DNA of 43,941 nucleotides, taken from assembly GCA_937873655.1 (NCBI GenBank), contig CALMYQ010000220.1:1-43941 (forward strand), written 5' to 3'. The stretch comes from an uncultured Lewinella sp. (GTDB taxonomy: Bacteria; Bacteroidota; Bacteroidia; Chitinophagales; Saprospiraceae). Every line of letters starts with the position of its first letter. Position 1 is the first letter of the stretch. Below the pieces are notes generated by a model. The model was not told the DNA's origin and did no database searches. It worked only from the letters and a program-made list of their open reading frames with translations. The translations under genes were made by a program, and so were the position numbers. Shown here one piece after another: positions 7,437 through 16,700 of this stretch.

Positions 7437-8596
7437 TGCATATTGTCATAGCAGATGATCTGACCGGCGCTGCGGAAATCGCCGGCGTAGGACTCAGCAG
7501 GGGCCTCAGGGGGATGATTTCCACCGCGATCAGCCCCGAAAACAATATCGATCTGTATTGTTTTGCGACGGATACCCGGTCTTACGCCAAAGAGGACATC
7601 CGGCATTGGATCATCGACTATACAACGGCCCTGAAAGCGCTCAAACCCCGGATTTTCTATAAAAAGATCGACTCCACCTTCCGGGGGAACGTCATGCAGG
7701 AATGCGAAGCCTTTGCAAAAGCGCAAGGGTTGGATAAAGTCCTCATCCTGCCGGCAAACCCCAGCCTGAACCGGATCGTGAAGGACGGAACCTACTTCAT
7801 CAATGATGTGCCGCTGGCTGAGGTGAGCTATTTCAGAAGGAAAACCTCCTCCAAACTGCTCGACCTGATCAACCCGGCCTATCAGCACCAGACCAGGGTG
7901 ATCAAGGAACTGTCGGAGCTCAACGGCCCCGGCTACTATATCGGTGAAGTGGAAAATTACGGCGACCTGCTGAAGTGGGCCTCCCTTTCCAATGAACCCG
8001 TTGCTTTGTGCGGCGGCAGCGATTTTTTCGACGCTCTGCTGCAATTCAACGGCTACGAACAGCGGGAGAACGGTCAGGCGGAAATAGCGTTCGGCGAACG
8101 CCACCTGATTATCCTGGGCAGCGCCAATCAGGACAAGGATATTTCCATCAACCGGTTTTCCGACCGGCGTTTTGCCGTTTCCAATATGCCCCGGAAGATT
8201 TTTACCGACGCCGCGTTTTCCCCGGAAGAAACCGGCCTTTGGGTCAGGGAGATCCTGGCGCTGTACCAGACCGCCGACCGGGTGGTCCTCACGATGCACT
8301 ACCCGGACCTGCCCTTTGAGGAAAGGCCGCATCTGAAAATTGCACTCGGGGAGCTGATCCACAGATTATTGGAACAGATCTCCATCGATGAGCTCTTTGT
8401 AGAGGGCGGCGCAACCTCCTACGCCATCCTGAAGCGGCTGGAAGCCGACCGGCTCATCCCGGTACAGCAACTGGCAAGGGGCGTTACCCGGATGGAACTG
8501 AACCGGTACGAGTCCCTGAAAATGACCGTTAAACCCGGAAGCTACAAATGGCCGGAGACGATCTGGCCGGAGGTGAAGAAAATGATCCTTAAATAA
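7436..8596 (+). CDS. DUF1537 four-carbon acid sugar kinase
   Basis: A cytoplasmic ATP-dependent kinase that phosphorylates the terminal hydroxyl of short sugar acids, supplying the substrate for PdxA2. The 386-residue protein has the N-terminal motif IADDLTGAAE, the substrate-binding KIDSTFRGN segment (about 80-88), LPANPSLNR, and a C-terminal nucleotide-binding motif FVEGGATSYAIL. Its start overlaps the pdxA2 stop by one base. Known activities of the family include D-threonate and D-erythronate 4-kinase, and 3-oxo-isoapionate kinase in apiose degradation. The adjacent PdxA2 favours threonate or erythronate; no RuBisCO-like partner of the apionate route is present. I leave the symbol blank because the substrate is unproven. 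Confidence 0.9.
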   Translation: MHIVIADDLTGAAEIAGVGLSRGLRGMISTAISPENNIDLYCFATDTRSYAKEDIRHWIIDYTTALKALKPRIFYKKIDSTFRGNVMQECEAFAKAQGLDKVLILPANPSLNRIVKDGTYFINDVPLAEVSYFRRKTSSKLLDLINPAYQHQTRVIKELSELNGPGYYIGEVENYGDLLKWASLSNEPVALCGGSDFFDALLQFNGYEQRENGQAEIAFGERHLIILGSANQDKDISINRFSDRRFAVSNMPRKIFTDAAFSPEETGLWVREILALYQTADRVVLTMHYPDLPFEERPHLKIALGELIHRLLEQISIDELFVEGGATSYAILKRLEADRLIPVQQLARGVTRMELNRYESLKMTVKPGSYKWPETIWPEVKKMILK

Positions 8597-8610
8597 GCGA
8601 TGACCAGCAC

Positions 8611-10152
8611 ATGAATAATCTGCACATCATTGATTATATCATTATCGTTCTGTCCCTGCTGTGTTCACTGGGAATAGGGCTGTGGTTTTCTGCGAAACAA
8701 ACGGATGCCAAACAGTATTACACGGCGGGCGGCAAGCTGCCTTCCTGGGCGGTCGGCATGTCCATTTTAGCCACCCTCATCAGCAGCGTTACCTTTCTGG
8801 CTTACCCGGGAGAAGGGTTCTCTTCCAACTGGATCCTGCTGGTGCAGGGCCTGATGGTCCCGGTTGTGCTGCTGCTGATCATCGGGTTCATTGTACCGCT
8901 GTACCGGCATGTGATCAACCTGAGCGCCTACGAATACTTCGAAAAGCGGTTCGGCGTATTTGCCAGATTGTACAGTTCGCTGGCGTTTATCCTGGCGCAT
9001 TTCGCCAAAATGGGCACTGTGCTCTACCTGGTCGGTCTGGCGATCTCGGGCATGCTCGGGGTCAATATCATGACCGTTGTCTGGGTATTGGGGATCTGCG
9101 TCGTGGTGCTGACCCTGTTCGGCGGCATAGAAGGGATCATCTGGCTGGACGTGTTCCAGGGCATCTTGCTGATCGCGGGCGGGCTGGTTTCCCTCATCAT
9201 CATCGTGAATTCCATTGACGGCGGGATATTCGAAATATACAGGGTCGCCTCGGAACAAAACAGGTCCGGTTTCGGCCCCTATAATGTGGATTTCTACCAC
9301 CTGACCTTTATCGTTATGGCCCTGAACGGCGTGTTTTACGCCCTGCAGAAATACGGCACCGACCAGTCCATCGTACAGCGTTACCTCACGGCCAGGTCCG
9401 ACAAAGAAGCCATCAAAGCCTCTCTGATCGGCGTCCTGCTGAGCGTGCCGGTATGGGCCCTGTTCATGTTCATCGGCACAGCGCTGTTTGTGTATTACCA
9501 GATATCACCGGAAGCCTTGCCGGCCGGTGCAAAGCCCGACCAGGTGTTTCCTCATTTCATCCTTTCCAGTTTGCCGGTGGGCGTAGCGGGTTTTGTGATC
9601 TCGGCATTGATCGCCGCGGCCGTTTCCAGCCTGGATTCCGATCTGAACTGCTTATCGGCCGTGTTGGTGGAGGATTTTTACCGGCGGTTCAAACCGAAAA
9701 GGCCGGACAGCGCACTGTTCAGCGCAGGCCGTTGGATGGTGGTCATTACCGGCATATTGGCCATTCTGGTGGCCACGCTGTACGCAACCGCGGGCGATAA
9801 AGGGATCCTGGGAACCGTCTTCACCCTGTACGCCATCTTTTCCGGCGGGATCATCGGGATGCTGTTGCTCGGCTTGTTCACGACCAGGACCAACAAACAG
9901 GGGTTGTACGTTGGGGTCTTTGCCTGCGTATTGTTTACCGCTTACGCCGTGCTGACCTCCACGCCCATCGGTGAGGACAAAAGGCTGCTGCTGGACCTGG
10001 GAGACTGGAATTTCAGGCAGCACAAATACATGCTGGGGGTTTACAGCCACCTGGTCGTATTGATCGTCGGGTACCTGGCCAGTTTCCTGTTCAAAGGGGC
10101 GGAAACGGACCTGGCGCTGACCTGGTACGGACGCAAAGGCAAACGCGCCTGA
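8611..10152 (+). CDS. Sodium:solute symporter (SSS family)
   Basis: An inner-membrane secondary transporter of 513 residues with about 13 predicted hydrophobic segments, beginning IIDYIIIVLSLLCSLGIGLW. The family-typical first segment is followed by DAKQYYTAGGKLPSWAVGMS, and a GTDQSIVQRYLTARSDKEA loop lies in the middle. The C-terminal tail is basic. SSS proteins carry sugars, amino acids and carboxylates, and some carry sialic acids, which are ulosonic acids chemically related to Kdo and Dha. It lies 14 bases after the kinase gene at the end of the cytoplasmic catabolic operon, so it probably brings the substrate of that pathway from periplasm to cytoplasm. The cargo is inferred from context only. 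Confidence 0.9.
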   Translation: MNNLHIIDYIIIVLSLLCSLGIGLWFSAKQTDAKQYYTAGGKLPSWAVGMSILATLISSVTFLAYPGEGFSSNWILLVQGLMVPVVLLLIIGFIVPLYRHVINLSAYEYFEKRFGVFARLYSSLAFILAHFAKMGTVLYLVGLAISGMLGVNIMTVVWVLGICVVVLTLFGGIEGIIWLDVFQGILLIAGGLVSLIIIVNSIDGGIFEIYRVASEQNRSGFGPYNVDFYHLTFIVMALNGVFYALQKYGTDQSIVQRYLTARSDKEAIKASLIGVLLSVPVWALFMFIGTALFVYYQISPEALPAGAKPDQVFPHFILSSLPVGVAGFVISALIAAAVSSLDSDLNCLSAVLVEDFYRRFKPKRPDSALFSAGRWMVVITGILAILVATLYATAGDKGILGTVFTLYAIFSGGIIGMLLLGLFTTRTNKQGLYVGVFACVLFTAYAVLTSTPIGEDKRLLLDLGDWNFRQHKYMLGVYSHLVVLIVGYLASFLFKGAETDLALTWYGRKGKRA

Positions 10153-10239
10153 CGACTTGATCGCAGATTCATTCTATTTTTCATATGGTCATTTGGAGAA
10201 GTGCAAATGGCAGGATTTCTTAACATAAAAGCACCAACA

Positions 10240-12588
10240 ATGCAAAACAATTACCTTAAAATGTTTTTTTTGGCTTGCTGCATATTGCTGGCAAGTCAGG
10301 TGGACGCCCAGTTCCGGTTCAGCACCAAGACGAGCGTCGGACAGACCACCGACATTAACACCGAAACTGGCATCGCCACATTTCTGATCAACTTCAACAC
10401 GGACAAGCCCAACAGCACCTGGACGCAGGACACCTCCGGGATCACCATCAGCTTCCAGAAATGTCAGACCGACCGCGGATTCCAATCGGAAGTCTTCACG
10501 GCAGACACCGTAGGCGCCCCGACCGTTCTAAATGACGACTTCAGGATCCGCCGCTGGAACAGCAACGAAAACCCGGTCCACATGGCCAGCATCGATTCGC
10601 TGACGGCCATCCTGGCCAAATGGTCGGAAAAATACGCCGGCACCGCCGACACGGCCAAGAACATCATCTGGAAACCGTCGGGCTGCCTGTTTGACGTGGA
10701 CGGCGATGATACCAACCAGGCGTTCGGCACCCACCCCGGGCAGTACAAGAAGGTGGAATTCGGCTTCCAGTTCAGCTTTTCGGGTACGGCTGTCACCTCG
10801 GACATTACCTTCGAAATGGACACTTACGACCTGGGTAACACCGGATTATCCGCAAGTTATACCCTCCAGGTCGCACTGGGCAGCGAAAGCAATATCGTGG
10901 CCCTCATCGACAGCTTTTACGTTACCGGGCAACCCAAGAAAACGGTCAACCTGGCCGAGGCCATCGGCATGACGCCTTCGGACTTCAGCAACACCAAAGT
11001 ATACTTTAAGCTGAAAACGCTGGGAACGGGCGCGGCCATCGCCATGGACAGCTTCGACCCTACCGTCGTGTTTGACAACATGACCGTTTCCTACCAGCTC
11101 CCGTCGTGGATCGATCCGCCGGCAGGGGCTGCCGCCAACAGCATATTTGACAATATGACCACTCCGCTGGTAGCGCTGCTCGGCGAGGCCACTCCGGATT
11201 CCCTCCACCTGCAGACCTTATCGCGGTACGGCTCACTGACCATTACCAACGACCTTCAGAACCCGTCTGTCCAGAATATCGTCTTTCCGGACACCCTGGG
11301 ACTGAAAGCCAAGGACGCCAACGGCAACTACACCGTAGATGTGCCTTATACCCTGACGCCGGGCGTATTTGACTCCGGGACCCAAACCTGGTCGAAAGCC
11401 AAAATCACGGTAGACGCACCGGTCGGCGGATCCGTGAACGACGACATGATGTTCTATTTCACGGCAACGCCAACCTCCCAGAACCTGCATTTTGCCAGGC
11501 TGGAATTGAATTCCGGAACCCGGATCTGGTTTGACTATTACATGAAGGGCATTAACGCGGACAAGCACCTGCTCTATGTCAGCGCCCGTGGTCCCGATCA
11601 GCTGATCCTCAGCGACTCTGTTTCGATCGCCCAACTGGAAAACGCAGGGTATTCCGTTACGCTGGTCGATGATAACGACGTAAAGGACGGCGGCTATGAT
11701 TACAGCCCGTACAAAGCTGTGGTTTTCGGCGAATCCTGCAGTTCCAGCAACGTGGTGGCCTTCGGTAATACCGACCATTACCCCATTCCTTGTCTGATGA
11801 TGGAGCCGCTTTCAGTCCGCACCGACAAGTGGGGATGGGTCGTGAATCCGGATCCCGGTACTTTCGGCAACAGCGACTACCCGGGCTTCAAACAGGATAA
11901 CAACTGCCTGCCCGGCACCACCGAGTTCAAGATCATCAACAATACGCATTACATCACCCAGGATTATACGCAGGACACGGTCGTAGCCTGGAGCTCAGCC
12001 GTATGCGGAACGCCGGAAATCGTCTTTGCGTTCGGATTCAACCTGAACCAGGATATGAGCGGCGCTTACCCGCTGGTGAAAAACAACAGCGAAGGCATCA
12101 CTGACGCCAACCTCTGGGCCGTACCCGCCGGTACCACCGTTACAGGCGGCACGGTGACCGAACACCGCACCGTCATCCTCGGCATCCACGAACTGGGTCT
12201 GTACGGCAAGGACGCCGACATGACCGAATACGCTACCGAGGATTTCTACCGGCTGATGCTGCGTTCGGTTGAATGGATCCTGGGCGCCGGCGACGATGCA
12301 CCGCTTGTAGGCACGAAGGAGCCGGTGATCTCCAGGAATATTTCGGCTTATCCCAACCCCGCAACGGGCCAGGTCACCCTGAGCTTTGACCTGCAGGGTC
12401 TGGAGCAGGGCAGCCTGTCCCTGACCAACATGATGGGTCAAAGGTTTGACATCTTCAGGAACCGTCAACTCTTCCAGGGCAACAACCAGGTCGATGTCGA
12501 CCTGAGCGGTTTTGCCGCCGGCATGTATATGTACCAACTGGAAGCGAACGGAAAAATATTTGTCGGCAAATTGGTAATTACCAAATAA
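10240..12588 (+). CDS. Large T9SS-secreted protein with a ThuA/amidotransferase-like domain, function unknown
   Basis: An extracellular or surface protein of 782 residues. The ATG at 10240 is chosen because it starts a clear signal peptide (MQNNYLKMFFLACCILLASQ, cleaved near DAQ); the upstream GTG and ATG at 10201 and 10207 add an unlikely leader. Residues about 25-440 are beta-rich, with repeated FDNMT-type strands and no family I recognise. Residues about 445-680 look like a ThuA or class I glutamine-amidotransferase-like alpha/beta fold (KHLLYVSARGPDQ, then TVILGIHELGLYG and FYRLMLRSVEWILGAG). The last ~85 residues are a T9SS type A sorting domain (SAYPNPATGQVTLSF ... GKLVITK). It sits just upstream of SusC/SusD with the 351-aa-ORF protein, so a surface glycan-binding or processing role is plausible but unproven. 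Confidence 0.85.
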   Translation: MQNNYLKMFFLACCILLASQVDAQFRFSTKTSVGQTTDINTETGIATFLINFNTDKPNSTWTQDTSGITISFQKCQTDRGFQSEVFTADTVGAPTVLNDDFRIRRWNSNENPVHMASIDSLTAILAKWSEKYAGTADTAKNIIWKPSGCLFDVDGDDTNQAFGTHPGQYKKVEFGFQFSFSGTAVTSDITFEMDTYDLGNTGLSASYTLQVALGSESNIVALIDSFYVTGQPKKTVNLAEAIGMTPSDFSNTKVYFKLKTLGTGAAIAMDSFDPTVVFDNMTVSYQLPSWIDPPAGAAANSIFDNMTTPLVALLGEATPDSLHLQTLSRYGSLTITNDLQNPSVQNIVFPDTLGLKAKDANGNYTVDVPYTLTPGVFDSGTQTWSKAKITVDAPVGGSVNDDMMFYFTATPTSQNLHFARLELNSGTRIWFDYYMKGINADKHLLYVSARGPDQLILSDSVSIAQLENAGYSVTLVDDNDVKDGGYDYSPYKAVVFGESCSSSNVVAFGNTDHYPIPCLMMEPLSVRTDKWGWVVNPDPGTFGNSDYPGFKQDNNCLPGTTEFKIINNTHYITQDYTQDTVVAWSSAVCGTPEIVFAFGFNLNQDMSGAYPLVKNNSEGITDANLWAVPAGTTVTGGTVTEHRTVILGIHELGLYGKDADMTEYATEDFYRLMLRSVEWILGAGDDAPLVGTKEPVISRNISAYPNPATGQVTLSFDLQGLEQGSLSLTNMMGQRFDIFRNRQLFQGNNQVDVDLSGFAAGMYMYQLEANGKIFVGKLVITK

Positions 12589-12612
12589 TTATCTATATTT
12601 CATGAATTTAAA

Positions 12613-12667
12613 CGTAGATCATTCCGGTTTTTGATAAATTACTTGTGATAAACCGGAATGATCTGCG
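12613..12667. terminator. Strong intergenic hairpin between the two T9SS-protein genes
   Basis: Bases 12616-12630 are the exact reverse complement of 12650-12664 (15 bp). The stem extends outwards to 12613 and 12667 with one G-U pair, giving 18 bp around a 19-base loop. No T-run follows on the plus strand. It could be an attenuator, an mRNA-stabilising element, or part of a dispersed repeat. It ends 25 bases before the start of the next gene. Confidence 0.55.
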
Positions 12668-12692
12668 CCTCAATCTTTTAAACCTTATCACC

Positions 12693-13700
12693 ATGCGCAA
12701 CTTTACACTTATCCTTTTCTTTTCGATTATGCTGTTTGGCTACGGATCCGTATCCGGTCAGCTCGATGACGGAACAGGCGTCACCTGGGGGGAATTAAGC
12801 CCGGTTGAGCCTTTGGTGCTGGATGAGAATTTCCAGGGATTCCAGTTCTTCCATACCGATTCGAATTCGGACATGGGCAACAGCGACAATATCTATGATG
12901 GCAACGGCGGGATCATTTACGGCTACAAGAACGATACGACCTTCGTTCCGGTCATCGGCGAACCCAACCTGAAAATCTGGTATTTTTTCAAGCAGTGCGC
13001 GTTTGCGCCGGAATGGAAGGCAGCCTATGCTTACCGGGATGGGGTGGAGAACACGGAAAACGTATCCAACGGGTTTGTGGAAATCAGCCGGGACTATCCT
13101 TCCGACCCGCCCGCCGTCAGGGGTGATTTCATCGTAGACCTCCGCGCGCTGGATTTCGTAGAAGTCATCCAGTGGACGCACTCCAGCACGGGCGGGAACA
13201 AAAGGGGCGTCATGTGCGAGATCTCCCTGGACGACGGCGCTACCTGGGACACCCTTCGGTACCAACCGGGGAACAACTGGGCGGCCAGCTTTACGAAAGA
13301 CCCGGTCACGGGGATAAAAACCTCGAACGGTTATCGCTGCCAGCCATCCGCTTTCGGTATGACCTGGGAAGACGGCATTTACGCCAGCAACGTCATGCTC
13401 AAATTCCTGGAAGCGGGCGGCCAGACGCCCAGAATCCACGACCTGAAGGTCTATGGGACATTTACGCCGGTCACCGCGGTCAAAGATATTTTTGACAATG
13501 ATATTGAAATTGTTCAGGTGAACAGGCGGATATCCGTTTCCGAAACGTCAGACCTGGCCATTTTCCGCGCCGACGGCAGCCTGACCAGAACGGTATCGGA
13601 TGCCGACCAGGTTGATGTATCCGATCTGCCCTCCGGCATCTATATCGTACGGGCGCAGGCCGGCAAAAAAGTAAAAACCGAGAAAGTTTTCCTTTGGTAA
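12693..13700 (+). CDS. Secreted protein with a C-terminal T9SS-like domain, function unknown
   Basis: A 335-residue exported protein. The ATG at 12693 gives a clean signal peptide (MRNFTLILFFSIMLFGYG, cleaved near VSGQ); the earlier in-frame start at 12645 lies inside the upstream hairpin and is unlikely. The body is rich in Trp, Asp and Gly and has EISLDDGATWDTLRY, a beta-sandwich-like stretch also common in surface adhesion and carbohydrate-binding domains. The C-terminus (ISVSETSDLAIFRADGSL ... DLPSGIYIVRAQAGKKVKTE) resembles a short T9SS type A sorting domain. It lies between the large T9SS protein and SusC, a position often held by surface glycan-binding proteins. No catalytic motif was recognised. 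Confidence 0.8.
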   Translation: MRNFTLILFFSIMLFGYGSVSGQLDDGTGVTWGELSPVEPLVLDENFQGFQFFHTDSNSDMGNSDNIYDGNGGIIYGYKNDTTFVPVIGEPNLKIWYFFKQCAFAPEWKAAYAYRDGVENTENVSNGFVEISRDYPSDPPAVRGDFIVDLRALDFVEVIQWTHSSTGGNKRGVMCEISLDDGATWDTLRYQPGNNWAASFTKDPVTGIKTSNGYRCQPSAFGMTWEDGIYASNVMLKFLEAGGQTPRIHDLKVYGTFTPVTAVKDIFDNDIEIVQVNRRISVSETSDLAIFRADGSLTRTVSDADQVDVSDLPSGIYIVRAQAGKKVKTEKVFLW

Positions 13701-13750
13701 ATGAAAAGAGGCGCGCTCTTAAACTATCGGCTTCTCTTAAATCCAAGAAA

Positions 13751-16700
13751 ATGAAAGTAAAAGCATTCCATTTGCCGACAAGAGAAATTGCATCAATTTC
13801 TTTGTTACTCCTTGTCTGCATGCTTTTCCCACTATACGGAAATGCCCAGACTGCGGGTAAAATAACGGTGTCCGGTCAGATTAAAGATGAAGCCGGTGAG
13901 ACCTTAATCGGAACCAATATTCTCATCAAAGGGACCTCAACGGGTACCGTAACCGATTTCGACGGGAAATATGAACTTTCCGTCGGGGCAAGCGATACCC
14001 TGGCCATCTCCTACACCGGATATGTGAACCAGGAGATCCCCGTAGCGGGCCGGACGGTCATCGATATTGTTCTCTCCGCCGATGTCACCGGCCTGGCGGA
14101 AGTCGTCGTGATCGGTTACGGCCAGGTGAAGCGGGCCAACCTCGTGGGTTCGGTCACCAGCCTGTCCGCCGATGAGATCGAGGACATCCCTGCGATCAGC
14201 ATGACCACCTTGCTGGAAGGCAGGATGCCCGGGGTCCATGTTTCGCCCGCCCAGCCGACCGGCAACCCCGGCGCTGCGACCAGGGTGCGGATCCGGGCGG
14301 AAACGACCTTCGGCACAGCCGGCGGCGGAGCCAAAGATCCGGCGCCGCTGTACATCGTAGACGGCTACGAAGTGACCCAGGAAGAGTTCGATGTGCTCGA
14401 CCCTTCCCAGATCGAGAGCTTTTCCGTGCTGAAGGACGCCTCGGCGGCCGTTTACGGCAGCAAGGGCGCCAACGGGGTGGTGCTGGTGAAAACCAAACGC
14501 GGAAAACCGGGTAAATTATCCGTTTCCTATTCCGGCAGCATCGGTGTCAGCGACGCCACTCAACAGACAGAAATGCTCAGCGCTTACGACCAGGCCCGCA
14601 TGCTCAACGCCATCAATATCGACAACCCCAATTTCATCCCCGTAACCGACGAAGAACTCGAGGTGATGAAAAACCTCAACTACGACTGGCTGGGCGAAGC
14701 CTGGAAACCCTCCCTGCTGTCGAAACACTCCATCAATTTCTCGGGCGGGTCGGAGAAGATCCGGTATTTTGCCGGCGGCTCCTATACCTATACCCAGGGC
14801 AACTTCGATAAAATGGACGTCGGCAAATATTCCTACCGCATAGGCTTGGATGCCCAGCTTACGGACAACCTCCTCGTATCCGCCACCGTCGCACTGGACA
14901 ACAGGCGCTTCAAGCGGCCCTATCTCAGCGGAGCGGACATCAATACCATGGAAGGCCTGTTCCGGCAATTGCTGCAAGCCCCCCGGTGGACGCCGCCCTA
15001 TATCGACGGACTTCCGGTTTACAACAACCTCGAATTCAATCCGCTGGCCTTATTCAGTTCCGACAGCTACCGGGACGACCTGGACAAGGGTAACAACCTG
15101 AACCTCCAGCTAAAATACGACTTCCCGATGATCCCGGGCCTGTCCGCTTCGGCTACTTTCAGCCGCCGGGAGGGCTACAGCTACACCAAGGAATACAACA
15201 TCCCCTACACCCTGTACGAATTCCAGCCCCAGTACAAATACGTGCTCAGCGACCAGCTCATCTCGGAACAAACCATCAACAACAAGAACCGCATTTCCGA
15301 GTCGTTCTCTGAAAAAGACAATTACCAGTTAAACCTGAGCCTGAACTATAAAAAATCCTGGAAGTTGCACCAGCTTTCCGCCTTTGCCACCTACGAACAG
15401 ATGGAAGGCAAATCTGCCGGCTTCGGCGCCCTGGCTGAAAACCTGCTGATCTACGGCGTCGAAACGCAACGGGCATTTGACTACCTGTCCGCTACCAGCC
15501 AGGGATCGCTGTTTGAATCCGGCGACCTGGGCGCGGTCGGCAGGCTCAATTACGCCTACGCGGATAAATACCTGCTGGAATCCACCCTGCGGTATGAGAG
15601 CACCGTGAAATTTGCCCCCGGGGAAAGGTCCGGCTTCTTTCCGGCCGTTGCCGTGGGCTGGGTGGCCTCCGAAGAAAACTTCATCAAAAGCGGGCTGCGC
15701 TTCATCGACTACCTGAAGTTCAGGGTATCCGTCGGGTTGACCGGTTACAGCTCCATCGGGTCGTATGAATACAATTTGCGGTATGCGCCCTCGGGGAGTT
15801 ATTTGTTCGGCGGATCTACGGCTGCCGGCGGCCTGGCCGTTTCCGGCAAAACGGACGTGGTGAGCAGCGGCGTGAGCTGGGAAAAATCCCTGATCCGCAA
15901 CTTCGGCATCGACCTCCGCCTGCTGAGAGGGCGGCTCAGCATCACAACCGACGTCTTCTACACCCGGCAATACGACATTCTGGATCAACGGACGGTCGAA
16001 TTCCCGCAAACCTCCGGCATCGGCGAACTGCCCAGCGAAAACCTCGGCGAGCTGAAGGCATGGGGTTACGACGCCTCCATCGGATACCGCGGCGATATCA
16101 GCCCCGACCTCCATTGGAATATCGGCGGCAATTTTGCCTTTGCCACCAACCGCATCCTGGCGCGGCCGACCCAATGGGCGCCCAACGATTACCGCTACCC
16201 CATCGGCCAAAGCACCTCGGCTGCCGGTCGCGAAGAAGGCTATTTTACCGAAGGGATCATCAGAACCCAGGCCCAACTGGACGCCATCAACGCCCAATGG
16301 GTGGAGAAATGGGGCCACGTCTATACCATTGAAGGCAAACCGGCCGAAGTCGGCAGCTTGTTCTTCCAGGATATCGGCCGGCCGGGCGACCCCTCCAAAG
16401 GCGAACCCGAAACGGTTTTCGAACCCGACGGGAATATCCACTCCATCCACGATAAAACCTATCTCGAGCGGGTCAACGATCATTTCGTCTGGAAAAACCT
16501 GCTGCCGACCAATATCACCCTCGGCTTCAGCTGGAAAAACCTCCAGTTCAGCACCCTCTGGAGCATGTCCTACGGCATCTCCAATCAGGTGGTGGACAAG
16601 CTGGCCCGGACCGTACCCACCGAAACGGAAAACTCCCCGGCGTTCTGGTCGGATTTCTGGACCCCCGACGACCCGAATGCGGCCTACCCCAATCCGAAAT

